A DNA stretch of 21,721 nucleotides from Bacteroidales bacterium UBA1216 (GTDB lineage Bacteria; Bacteroidota; Bacteroidia; Bacteroidales; Paludibacteraceae): positions 24,395-46,115 of the forward strand of contig DBXI01000041.1 of NCBI GenBank assembly GCA_002309255.1. The letters are read 5' to 3'. The notes beneath the pieces are model-generated. The model made no database searches and had not been told where the DNA came from. It worked only from the letters and a program-made list of their open reading frames with translations. This document shows, in pieces, positions 1 to 6,775 of this stretch. Made by a program: the position numbers and the translations under genes. Numbering within the stretch: position 1 is the stretch's first letter; every line of letters begins with the position of its first letter.

Positions 1-503
1 TAGCCGTTGTACTCCTTGGGGTTGTGCGATGCGGTAACGTTCACACCGCCTTGGCATTTGAGGTGACGGATAGCGAACGAGCACTCGGGCGTCGGGCGCA
101 GGCTCTCGAACAGATAAACCTTGATGCCGTTGGCGGAGAAGATGTTTGCCACGGTCTCGGCGAACAGACGTCCGTTGTTGCGGCAGTCATGACCTACAAC
201 AACAGCTACGCGGCCGTTCTGTACGTTCTTGAAGCCGCCTTCCTTCTGCACCTTCAGCAGGTAGTTGGCATACCCCTGGGTAGCCATAGCTACGATGTAC
301 TTGTTCATGCGGTTCGTACCCGGTCCCATGATACCGCGCAGACCGCCGGTACCGAATTCCAAGGTGCGATAGAAAGCGTCGATAAGCTCGGTCTTGTCCT
401 CAGCATCAATCATTGCTTTCACCTGTGCGCGGGTCTCCGCGTCAAATGGCTCACGAGTCCAAACCTCGGCCACTTCCAAAACTTTCTTCAGTTCTTCGTT
501 CAT
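1..503 (-). CDS. Phosphohexomutase (phosphoglucomutase/phosphomannomutase family), N-terminal part, cut by the window edge
   Basis: The minus-strand frame is open from an ATG at 503 to the window edge, about 167 codons, and begins MNEELKKVLEVAEVW. It carries the early alpha-D-phosphohexomutase landmarks: a FGTGGLRG stretch near residue 50 and the active-site loop VTASHNP near residue 160, whose serine carries the phosphate. The family moves phosphate between C1 and C6 of hexose sugars in the cytoplasm. Glucose-1-phosphate made by the phosphorylase GlgP elsewhere in this window would be a natural substrate, but that link is inference. Glucose and mannose specificity cannot be separated without the C-terminal domains. 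It lies 26 bp after sufD on the same strand and is probably cotranscribed with it. Confidence 0.9.
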   Translation of the reverse strand, partial: MNEELKKVLEVAEVWTREPFDAETRAQVKAMIDAEDKTELIDAFYRTLEFGTGGLRGIMGPGTNRMNKYIVAMATQGYANYLLKVQKEGGFKNVQNGRVAVVVGHDCRNNGRLFAETVANIFSANGIKVYLFESLRPTPECSFAIRHLKCQGGVNVTASHNPKEYNG

Positions 504-529
504 GATAAATAAGATTTAATGAGTTGTTA

Positions 530-1183
530 TTATAGTATTATCTTTTCAATCTTCCGTTGTATGCGGTCTTCCACTGCTGGCTCGTTGAGCGTGGTCTGTA
601 CGTCGTGGAAGAATGCCGCCAGCAGCAGTCGTCGTGCCTCGTCGGGGGCGATGCCTCGCTGCTGCATGTAGAAGAGCGCACTCTCGTCGATCTGCCCTGT
701 GGTGGCACCATGCGAGCACTTGACGTCATCGGCATAGATCTCCAACTGCGGTTGCGTGTGCATCGTGGCGGTCGGTGACAGCAGTACATTGCGGTTAGTC
801 TGCATCGCCTCGGTGTGCTGCGCGTGTGGTGCGACAATCAGTTCGCCCACAAACGAGCCCTTGGCTTCATCCCGCACCGCGAACTTCAGCAGCTGGTTGG
901 ACTTACCGTTCGGCACACTGTGCTTCACGTGCGTGCGTACACTAATCTGTTGCTTGCCGGTCAGGATACCCAAACCGTAAATGTACGTCTCTGCATGCTC
1001 GCCAATCTGCTCTATGTCGAGGATCACGCTGCTTTCCGTGTCGGCTGTGGTATCCAGGCAGAACACGTGCACCGTAAGCACACTGTCTGCTTCCTGCTTG
1101 ATCTGCCACTGTGCGCATTCCTCCGCCACATGCATGATCACCAGGTGCTTCTTCTCGCCCTTATGAACAATTATTTCTTGCAC
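530..1183 (-). CDS. sufD: Short SufD: Fe-S cluster scaffold subunit, core domain only
   Basis: SufD partners SufB and SufC in the SUF complex that builds iron-sulfur clusters. The 217-residue product matches only the C-terminal beta-helical core of SufD. The diagnostic stretch is LEIYADDVKCSHGAT at residues 147-161; its Cys156 and His158 correspond to the conserved Cys and His of the E. coli SufD core. A usual SufD is about 400-450 residues with a helical N-terminal domain, which is absent here. The upstream frame has a TAG four codons before the start and sufC ends 17 bp away, so no hidden N-terminus can fit. The start is a GTG at 1183; the first in-frame ATG would be residue 17 and would cut into the core. 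Neither sufB nor sufS is adjacent. Confidence 0.9.
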   Translation of the reverse strand: MQEIIVHKGEKKHLVIMHVAEECAQWQIKQEADSVLTVHVFCLDTTADTESSVILDIEQIGEHAETYIYGLGILTGKQQISVRTHVKHSVPNGKSNQLLKFAVRDEAKGSFVGELIVAPHAQHTEAMQTNRNVLLSPTATMHTQPQLEIYADDVKCSHGATTGQIDESALFYMQQRGIAPDEARRLLLAAFFHDVQTTLNEPAVEDRIQRKIEKIIL

Positions 1184-1200
1184 TTTAAACTATTTCACTA

Positions 1201-1944
1201 TTAATTGTTCACTAATCCGGCGTAACCGGTCTGCTCCAATTCCAGCGCCAGCTCCTTGCCTCCTGTGCGGACGATCTGTCCGTCGGCGAGGATATGCACA
1301 AAGTCCGGCACAATGTAGTCCAGCAATCGCTGGTAGTGCGTGATGACGATGGTGGCGCTGGTCTCGTTATGCAGTTTGTTCACGCCCTCGGCTACAATGC
1401 GCAGCGCGTCTATATCCAAACCCGAATCCGTCTCGTCCAGTATGGACAGACAAGGTTCTAACATGGCCATCTGGAAGATCTCGTTGCGTTTCTTCTCGCC
1501 GCCCGAGAAGCCCTCGTTCACGCTACGACCTGCCAGTTTGTTGTCGAGTTCGACGAGTGCCCGCTTGGCGCGCATCAGTTTGAGGAACTCACCAGCGTTG
1601 AGTACAGGCAGTCCGTTATGCTCACGCTTGGCGTTGACGGCTGCACGCATGAAGTTGGTCATACTTACACCGGGGATCTCCACCGGGTACTGAAACGACA
1701 GGAACAATCCTTCGCGTGCACGTACCTCCGGTGTCATCTCCAGCAGGTTCTTGCCGCGGAAGATCACCTCACCCTCAGTCACCGTGTAAGCCGGATGCCC
1801 TGCCAGTACGGCGCTGAGCGTCGATTTGCCGGCACCGTTGGGCCCCATGATGGCATGCGTCTCACCTGCGCTGATGTGCAGGTTGATGCCTTTGAGTATT
1901 TCTTTGCCTGCTATAGAAGCATGTAGATTGCGTATATCTAACAT
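1201..1944 (-). CDS. sufC: SufC, ABC-type ATPase of the SUF Fe-S assembly complex
   Basis: The 247-residue product has every ABC ATPase element: Walker A GPNGAGKST at residues 34-42, Q-loop Gln85, signature FSGGEKKR at 146-153, Walker B ending ILDE at 168-171 and the switch histidine His203. The signature context (NEGFSGGEKKRNEIFQM) and DETDSGLDIDAL are specific to SufC rather than to transport ATPases. SufC hydrolyses ATP to drive structural change in the SufB-SufD scaffold in the cytoplasm. Its ATG overlaps the stop of the upstream glutaminyl cyclase by one base (TAATG on the minus strand), which implies translational coupling, and sufD follows after 17 bp. In most Bacteroidota sufB lies directly upstream; here that place is taken by an unrelated envelope enzyme. 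Confidence 0.97.
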   Translation of the reverse strand: MLDIRNLHASIAGKEILKGINLHISAGETHAIMGPNGAGKSTLSAVLAGHPAYTVTEGEVIFRGKNLLEMTPEVRAREGLFLSFQYPVEIPGVSMTNFMRAAVNAKREHNGLPVLNAGEFLKLMRAKRALVELDNKLAGRSVNEGFSGGEKKRNEIFQMAMLEPCLSILDETDSGLDIDALRIVAEGVNKLHNETSATIVITHYQRLLDYIVPDFVHILADGQIVRTGGKELALELEQTGYAGLVNN

Positions 1945-2975
1945 TAGTCGTTTATTACTTTCATAATTACTCGCCCAACTTCTTGAAGTGTATTGGGTGA
2001 GATATTGTTCATATTATCCTGCTGCGTGTGCCACCACCAGGGAAAACCTGTCTCGGAGTTCGGTTGATAGTGTATGATGTCCACGCATGGGATCTTGGCT
2101 ATTGTATTCACGTAGTAGTGGTCATCAGTTATGGGGTACGTCCTGTTGTTAACGAAGCGATGTGCGTAGCCCAATTGCTCTGCTGCGCGCCAGATGCGAC
2201 CCACGTATTTGCCGGCATATTGTTCGCTGTAGTACTCGCGCGGAAACGAGGCATTCGGGTCGCCTACCATGTCCAGCAAGATGCCATAAGCATAGACCGT
2301 TTCGCTGTTAGATCGCTCTGCTGTTAGACCGCTGGCGCTGTTAGACCGCTGGCGCTGTTGGATTGTTCTTGCCCATAGTTGTGCGCCCAGACACCATGTG
2401 TGCTCGCGCTGCTGACCGGTGTAGAACGCCGGAGTGCCCATATCCTCGCAGTCGAAGAGCACTATCTGCACAGGTTGTTTGCGCTGTTTGAGCAGCGACC
2501 ACTGGCGTGCCACCTCCATAAGCACCCCTACTCCACTCGCACCGTCATTGGCACCAAGGATGGGGATCATCCGATGGTTATAGTCTTCCTCCTGATCCGC
2601 CCACGGACGGCTGTCGTAGTGCGCACAGAGCAGGATAGCCGGCTTATCCGTGTAGCTCGAGTCAGCCTCCAGCCGAGCGCAGATGTTCGCAACATGCTGC
2701 CACTGTCCGTCATAGCGCTGCATCTCACCGGTCTGGATCTCCACCTTCGCGCCGAAGCGCTCCAGCGTACGGCCGATGTACTGCACACAATCATGGTGGG
2801 CATCAGTGCCGGGCACACGCGGACCAAACGCCACCTGTCCAGCCACATAGACGTATGCACTGTCGCCATTGAATGCTACCGGCTGTGCAATCTGTGCCGG
2901 CGCCTGTTTCTTAGGCGCTGCACCGCAGCTTGCCAGTAGCAGGATGAGAACCAGAGATGTGAGATGCTTATGCAT
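1944..2975 (-). CDS. Glutaminyl-peptide cyclotransferase, type II (M28-fold zinc lipoprotein)
   Basis: The 343-residue product starts with a lipoprotein signal: hydrophobic residues 5-16 then LASC, lipid on Cys17. The body is the M28/glutaminyl cyclase fold. Visible active-site positions by family comparison are zinc ligands Asp144 (GANDGASG), Asp178 (FDCEDMG) and His316 (WWHT), and catalytic Glu177, Asp235 (LLDMVG) and the Asp pair at 284-285 (DDH). The Glu-Asp arrangement and WHT...DN motif favour a bacterial type II glutaminyl cyclase over a plain aminopeptidase. Such enzymes convert N-terminal Gln of exported proteins to pyroglutamate in the periplasm. Residues about 206-226, between LWART and the YGILLDMVG strand, are a loop encoded by a tandem DNA repeat. 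It sits 38 bp after prs and overlaps sufC by one base. Confidence 0.88.
   Translation of the reverse strand: MHKHLTSLVLILLLASCGAAPKKQAPAQIAQPVAFNGDSAYVYVAGQVAFGPRVPGTDAHHDCVQYIGRTLERFGAKVEIQTGEMQRYDGQWQHVANICARLEADSSYTDKPAILLCAHYDSRPWADQEEDYNHRMIPILGANDGASGVGVLMEVARQWSLLKQRKQPVQIVLFDCEDMGTPAFYTGQQREHTWCLGAQLWARTIQQRQRSNSASGLTAERSNSETVYAYGILLDMVGDPNASFPREYYSEQYAGKYVGRIWRAAEQLGYAHRFVNNRTYPITDDHYYVNTIAKIPCVDIIHYQPNSETGFPWWWHTQQDNMNNISPNTLQEVGRVIMKVIND
2304..2353. repeat. 17-bp tandem repeat inside the glutaminyl cyclase gene
   Basis: Two identical copies of GCTGTTAGACCGCTGGC lie at 2320-2336 and 2337-2353, preceded by a diverged 16-bp copy at 2304-2319. The unit is not a multiple of three, so successive copies are read in different frames, but the total keeps the gene open. 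It encodes the Ser/Asn/Arg-rich loop at about residues 206-226. The core TTAGACCGCT recurs at the ends of the LuxR-type regulator gene and rarA. Confidence 0.93.
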
Positions 2976-2977
2976 GA

Positions 2978-3022
2978 GACGATGTTCTGGAGAATCTGGA
3001 TAATCTGGAAATTCTAGATGTT
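2978..3022 (-). repeat. 9-bp tandem array filling the prs / glutaminyl cyclase spacer
   Basis: Read on the minus strand the spacer is five consecutive 9-mers: AACATCTAG, AATTTCCAG, ATTATCCAG, ATTCTCCAG and AACATCGTC. The first unit contains the last codons of prs and its TAG stop. The last unit ends two bases before the ATG of the glutaminyl cyclase. Confidence 0.85.
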
Positions 3023-3973
3023 CTGCTCAGATATACTGCGATGCGTCTGAATAGCGCAGATCGTCTTGGCTATCGGCAGAGCCATGCTTACCACTTTCAC
3101 CTTCGGGCAGCGGGTGGTATCGAAGGGGATTGAATCGGTGATCACCACCTCATCCAGTTCGCTTTCCATGATGCGCTGACAAGCCTCACCGGACAATACG
3201 CCGTGCGATGTCACCGCTCTCACGCTCTTTGCTCCGCCATCCTTCATCACCTTGGCAGCCTTGCAGAGCGTACCGGCCGTATCCACTATATCGTCCAGGA
3301 TAACCACATGCTTGCCTGCCACATCACCTAACACACGCATCTCGCTGATGGTGTTGGCTTCGGGACGATGCTTGTAGCAGATCACCATCGGCACTTCAAT
3401 ACCCGTCTGCGAATGAAGCTTCTTGCAGAACGTGGCAGCACGCTTCGAACCGCCTACATCGGGAGAAGCGATGATCAAGTTATCCAATCCAAGGCTCTCT
3501 ACATAGGGTGCAAGTACGTTGCTGCCATAGAGGTGATCCACAGGTATATCGAAGAATCCCTGGATCTGTTCAGCGTGCAGATCAACCACAACAACACGAT
3601 CAGCGCCGGCTGTCTCCAGCAAGTTAGCCACCAGCTTGGCACCTATACTGACGCGTGGCTTGTCCTTCCTGTCCTGACGCGCCCAGCCGAAGTACGGGAT
3701 CACAGCAATCACCTTGTACGCACTCGCACGCTTGGCGGCGTCGATCATCAGCAGCAGCTCCATCAGATTATCCGCTGTGGGGTTGGTGGACTGGATGAGA
3801 TAAACCGATTGTCCGCGCACGGAGTCCTCGAACGAGGCGGCGTACTCGCCGTCGGAGAAACGTTCGATCTTAACCTGCCCTAACGAACAGCCAAGATGTT
3901 CGCACACACGTTGTGCAATAGCCTGACCTTGACTACCCGCAAAGACCTTGTAAGGGTTAGCTTCTATGAGCAT
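3014..3973 (-). CDS. prs: Ribose-phosphate pyrophosphokinase (PRPP synthetase)
   Basis: This cytoplasmic enzyme transfers pyrophosphate from ATP to ribose-5-phosphate, making PRPP for purine, pyrimidine, NAD, His and Trp synthesis. The 319-residue length is standard. Visible landmarks are the FGWARQDRK segment at residues 95-103, DLHAEQIQGFFD at 131-142, the KHRP flexible-loop region at 201-204 and the PRPP-binding loop DDIVDTAGT at 227-235. It is the first gene after a clear promoter at 4000-4031, with a predicted leader of about 22 nt, so it probably drives the whole prs-QC-sufC-sufD-phosphohexomutase run. Its stop codon lies within the first unit of a 9-bp repeat array. Confidence 0.98.
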   Translation of the reverse strand: MLIEANPYKVFAGSQGQAIAQRVCEHLGCSLGQVKIERFSDGEYAASFEDSVRGQSVYLIQSTNPTADNLMELLLMIDAAKRASAYKVIAVIPYFGWARQDRKDKPRVSIGAKLVANLLETAGADRVVVVDLHAEQIQGFFDIPVDHLYGSNVLAPYVESLGLDNLIIASPDVGGSKRAATFCKKLHSQTGIEVPMVICYKHRPEANTISEMRVLGDVAGKHVVILDDIVDTAGTLCKAAKVMKDGGAKSVRAVTSHGVLSGEACQRIMESELDEVVITDSIPFDTTRCPKVKVVSMALPIAKTICAIQTHRSISEQNI

Positions 3974-3999
3974 ATTGGTATGAATTTAGAATTCGACTA

Positions 4000-4031
4000 C
4001 AAAGTTACGAAAAAAAAAGCAAATTTGCAAA
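4000..4031 (-). promoter_or_regulatory. Bacteroidota-type promoter for prs
   Basis: On the minus strand a -33 element TTTG (4028-4031) is followed by exactly 20 bp and a -7 element TAACTTTG (4000-4007). This fits the primary sigma consensus TTTG-N19-21-TAnnTTTG. Transcription should begin near 3996. Confidence 0.85.
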
Positions 4032-4045
4032 TTTATTACGCATTT

Positions 4046-4065
4046 TTTTTACTAAAAAGTAAAAA
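4046..4065. other. AT-only inverted repeat between gluQ and prs
   Basis: TTTTTACT (4046-4053) and AGTAAAAA (4058-4065) form a perfect 8-bp stem with an AAAA loop, nine bases beyond the gluQ stop. It could mark the end of gluQ transcription, but the stem has one G-C pair and no U-tract follows on the minus strand, so a terminator role is weak. Confidence 0.35.
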
Positions 4066-4074
4066 TATTTTCTA

Positions 4075-4968
4075 TCAGCATTCAAATGCGCTCATCGTGA
4101 CATCATTTTTCGGTATATTTGTCCACATGAACAGCGGCAGCAATTGCTCGGGAGTGATGGGTGTAGGTGCAGGCGTCAGTCCGATGCTGTGCGCCAGCAG
4201 GCCTATTATCTCTTGCGAGGAGTGGGTGTGCCGCATAGCGCTAAGCGCCAATGACTTGTCGCGTTTACAGAGGCGTTGTCCCTGTTCGTTAACGAGCAAA
4301 GGATGATGGCTATACGTGGGAGGAGTGAAGTTCAGCAACCGGTACAAATAGAGCTGTTGCGCTGCGGACAGGAGCAGATCGCGCCCGCGGACGATCTCCG
4401 TCACGCCGGACAGCGCATCATCGACGACCACCGCCAGCTGGTAAGCAAACACTCCGTCCGAGCGACGCAGGATATAATCGCCGCAATGGGTAGCAAGGTT
4501 CACCGCCTGACGGCCATAAACGCGATCCTCGAACTCAATCACCTCGCCCGGCACAATCAATCGGATAGCAGCAGGCTTTCCGCTGATTGTCAATTGCTTC
4601 CCTCTACATGTTCCGGGATAGACGATGCGTCCGTCGGATTCGTGCGGCGCTTGGGCGGCAAGGATCTCGTTGCGCGTGCATGTGCAGGGATACGTCATGT
4701 CGGCTAACTGATGCAGGTAATGCTGATAGATCTCCGCACGTTGCGACTGATAGAGCACCTCTCCGTCCCAAGACAGCCCCAGCCACTCAAGATCACGCAA
4801 GATCTGCACAGCAAACTCCTGCCGCGAACGCTGTGGATCGAGATTCTCGATGCGCACACGCCATTCGCCGCCCTGCTGCTTGACGGATAGCCACGACAGT
4901 AGTGCTGCAAGCACGTTACCCAAATGCATTTCGCCCGTGGGAGAGGGAGCAAAACGACCTACACACAT
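4075..4968 (-). CDS. gluQ: Glutamyl-Q tRNA(Asp) synthetase
   Basis: The 297-residue protein resembles the catalytic half of glutamyl-tRNA synthetase but lacks the anticodon-binding half, which defines GluQ (YadB). It begins with GRFAPSPTGEMHLGN, the HIGH-type motif at residues 15-18, and has a KMSKS-type motif KRDKS at 235-239. Zinc ligands are visible as Cys95, Cys97, Tyr117 and Cys121. The enzyme attaches glutamate to queuosine at position 34 of tRNA-Asp in the cytoplasm. It is last in a minus-strand run after ruvB, separated by a 23-bp duplication. The open frame ends well short of GluRS length (about 470-500 residues), so a truncated GltX is the alternative, but the zinc pattern and length favour GluQ. 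Confidence 0.92.
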   Translation of the reverse strand: MCVGRFAPSPTGEMHLGNVLAALLSWLSVKQQGGEWRVRIENLDPQRSRQEFAVQILRDLEWLGLSWDGEVLYQSQRAEIYQHYLHQLADMTYPCTCTRNEILAAQAPHESDGRIVYPGTCRGKQLTISGKPAAIRLIVPGEVIEFEDRVYGRQAVNLATHCGDYILRRSDGVFAYQLAVVVDDALSGVTEIVRGRDLLLSAAQQLYLYRLLNFTPPTYSHHPLLVNEQGQRLCKRDKSLALSAMRHTHSSQEIIGLLAHSIGLTPAPTPITPEQLLPLFMWTNIPKNDVTMSAFEC

Positions 4969-4971
4969 ATA

Positions 4972-5017
4972 TTATTGAATCAGAATAGCGATCCTTATTG
5001 AATCAGAATAGCGATCC
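4972..5017. repeat. 23-bp perfect tandem duplication at the ruvB/gluQ junction
   Basis: Bases 4972-4994 and 4995-5017 are identical 23-mers beginning TTATTGAATCAGAATAGC on the plus strand. The copy at 4995-5017 encodes the last codons and TGA stop of ruvB (minus strand). The other copy is untranslated and ends three bases before the gluQ ATG. It looks like a recent duplication of the ruvB tail. Confidence 0.95.
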
Positions 5018-6019
5018 TTGTGCATCGCGACTGAGTGGGTTGCGATGCAGATGGCGGTACGCGAGCTCGGTGACCTCACGACCGCGCGGCGTACGCTTGA
5101 TGAAACCTTCCTTGATCAGATAGGGTTCATATACATCCTCAATTGTTCCGGCATCCTCGCCCATAGCGGTGGCGATGGTGTTCAGCCCGACAGGTCCGCC
5201 GCGGAACTTGTCGATGATGGTGGTGAGGAGCTTGTTGTCGATCTCATCGAGTCCGAAGGTGTCGATATTCAGCGCCTCGAGGGCGTATTGTGCTATGTCA
5301 AGATCTATGCTGCCGTCTCCCTTGACCTGTGCAAAGTCGCGCACACGTCGCAGCAGGGCGTTGGCTATACGCGGCGTTCCGCGGCTACGTCGAGCGATCT
5401 CGGCGGCAGCGTGGCTGTCGATATGTACGCCCAAGAGTCCGGCGCTACGTGCCACGATGGCGGAGAGGATATCCGCATCGTAGTATTCGAGGTGGCAATT
5501 GATGCCGAATCGAGCACGCAGAGGCGAAGTGAGCAGGCCACTGCGCGTAGTGGCACCAATCAGGGTGAAATGGTTAAGGTCGATTTGTATGGTGCGAGCT
5601 GAAGGCCCTTTGTCGATCATGATGTCGATTCGATAATCCTCCATCGCGGAGTAGAGGTACTCCTCCACCACGGGGGAGAGACGATGTATCTCGTCGATGA
5701 ACAGCACGTCGTTCGGTTCAAGCGAAGTGAGCAGGCCTGCCAGATCGCCTGGTTTGTCCAATACAGGCCCTGAGGTGACCTTGAAGCCCACACCAAGCTC
5801 GTTGGCGATGATGTTACTGAGCGTTGTCTTACCCAGCCCCGGAGGGCCGAACAGCAACACATGGTCGAGGCTCTCGCCACGCAGTTTGGCGGCTTCAACA
5901 AAGATACGCAGGTTGCTCACAATCTTCGTCTGACCGGCAAAGTCAGCGAAACGCAACGGCCGCAGGGCATTGTCCTGCTCCTTTTCGTTCATCTGGTTTC
6001 GTATGTCAAAATCACTCAT
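5003..6019 (-). CDS. ruvB: Holliday junction branch migration ATPase RuvB
   Basis: RuvB is the hexameric AAA+ motor that, with RuvA, moves Holliday junctions during recombination. The 338-residue length is normal. Motifs are Walker A GPPGLGKTT at residues 58-66, Walker B IDEIH around 108-112, sensor GATTRSG at about 155-161 and the arginine-finger segment SPLRARFG at 165-172. The C-terminal winged-helix part includes RTPRGREVT. ruvA and ruvC are not adjacent. The ATG at 6019 follows the GldA-like gene by 34 bp, and that spacer is a heptamer array. The stop codon lies in a 23-bp tandem duplication. Confidence 0.98.
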   Translation of the reverse strand: MSDFDIRNQMNEKEQDNALRPLRFADFAGQTKIVSNLRIFVEAAKLRGESLDHVLLFGPPGLGKTTLSNIIANELGVGFKVTSGPVLDKPGDLAGLLTSLEPNDVLFIDEIHRLSPVVEEYLYSAMEDYRIDIMIDKGPSARTIQIDLNHFTLIGATTRSGLLTSPLRARFGINCHLEYYDADILSAIVARSAGLLGVHIDSHAAAEIARRSRGTPRIANALLRRVRDFAQVKGDGSIDLDIAQYALEALNIDTFGLDEIDNKLLTTIIDKFRGGPVGLNTIATAMGEDAGTIEDVYEPYLIKEGFIKRTPRGREVTELAYRHLHRNPLSRDAQGSLF

Positions 6020-6024
6020 AATAG

Positions 6025-6052
6025 TCGAAAGACAAAAGTCGAAAGATAAAAG
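6025..6052 (-). repeat. Heptamer array in the spacer before ruvB
   Basis: On the minus strand four heptamers run in series, CTTTTAT, CTTTCGA, CTTTTGT and CTTTCGA, equal to a 14-bp unit present twice with one change. A fifth, looser copy (CTATTAT) reaches into the ruvB start codon. The array begins one base beyond the TAG of the upstream gene plus a short GC dinucleotide. Confidence 0.85.
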
Positions 6053-6053
6053 C

Positions 6054-6749
6054 CTAATTAGTTACTTCTCTGAACGTAGTTTCAAGGTCGTTGATCTCGG
6101 CGAGGGGTTTATCAAGGCGTATTTGTCCGTGGTCGATGATGACAACGCGATTGCATATTGCTTTGACTTCCTGCAAGATATGCGTGGATAGGATGACGGT
6201 GTGGTTGGAGCCTAACTCGCGGATGAGTGCACGGATTTCGTTCAATTGGTTGGGGTCAAGTCCTGTGGTGGGTTCGTCGAGGATGAGCACCTCAGGATTA
6301 CCCATCATTGCTGCCGCCAGTCCTACGCGCTGCTTGTAGCCTTTGCTCAGTTCGCGGATGCACTTGTTGGCCATAGGCATCAGGCCCACACGCTCTATCA
6401 GTTCTTCAACTTCTGATTTCTGATTGCTGATTGCTGATTTCTGCCCACGCATGCGCGCGATAAATAATAAGTACTCGCGCACGTACATATCCGCGTACAA
6501 GGGGTTCTGCTCTGGTAAGTATCCTATATGGGGATGAACGTCATCGGGTTTGCTTAGGACATCTACGCCGCATACATCGACTTTGCCTGTGGCTTTCCAC
6601 AGACCAGTGAGCACCTTCATGAGCGTAGATTTGCCTGCACCGTTTGGTCCAAGCAATCCGACAACCTCCCCCTCGCTGATGTGCAAAGAGACATCATTGA
6701 GGATGGAGGTTTGTCCGATTCGCTTATTTAAGTGCTCAATCTGAATCAT
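6054..6749 (-). CDS. ABC transporter ATP-binding protein, GldA-like
   Basis: The 231-residue nucleotide-binding protein has Walker A GPNGAGKST at 34-42, signature LSKGYKQ at 134-140, Walker B ILDEP at 156-160 and switch His190. The context GYLPEQNPLYADMYVREYL and STHILQEVKAICNRV is that of GldA, the ATPase of the Bacteroidota GldAFG-type ABC exporter. A typical GldA is about 300 residues. This one lacks the roughly 70-residue region that follows the ATPase core and goes straight to the terminal LETTFREVT motif. No permease gene (gldF or gldG) is adjacent. Residues 102-112 are encoded by a heptamer repeat in the helical domain. It follows glgP by 26 bp. A general GldA-like ABC-2 exporter ATPase is the cautious reading. 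Confidence 0.82.
   Translation of the reverse strand: MIQIEHLNKRIGQTSILNDVSLHISEGEVVGLLGPNGAGKSTLMKVLTGLWKATGKVDVCGVDVLSKPDDVHPHIGYLPEQNPLYADMYVREYLLFIARMRGQKSAISNQKSEVEELIERVGLMPMANKCIRELSKGYKQRVGLAAAMMGNPEVLILDEPTTGLDPNQLNEIRALIRELGSNHTVILSTHILQEVKAICNRVVIIDHGQIRLDKPLAEINDLETTFREVTN
6411..6445. repeat. Heptamer repeat inside the GldA-like gene
   Basis: On the plus strand the run is TTCTGAT twice, TGCTGAT twice and a partial TTCTG, about 4.7 copies of a 7-bp unit. The gene reads through in frame as QKSAISNQKSE (residues 103-113), between the conserved REYLLFIARMRG segment and the LIERVGL helix. Confidence 0.9.
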
Positions 6750-6775
6750 CTACAGACTCAAACTTGGCGTTAGGA

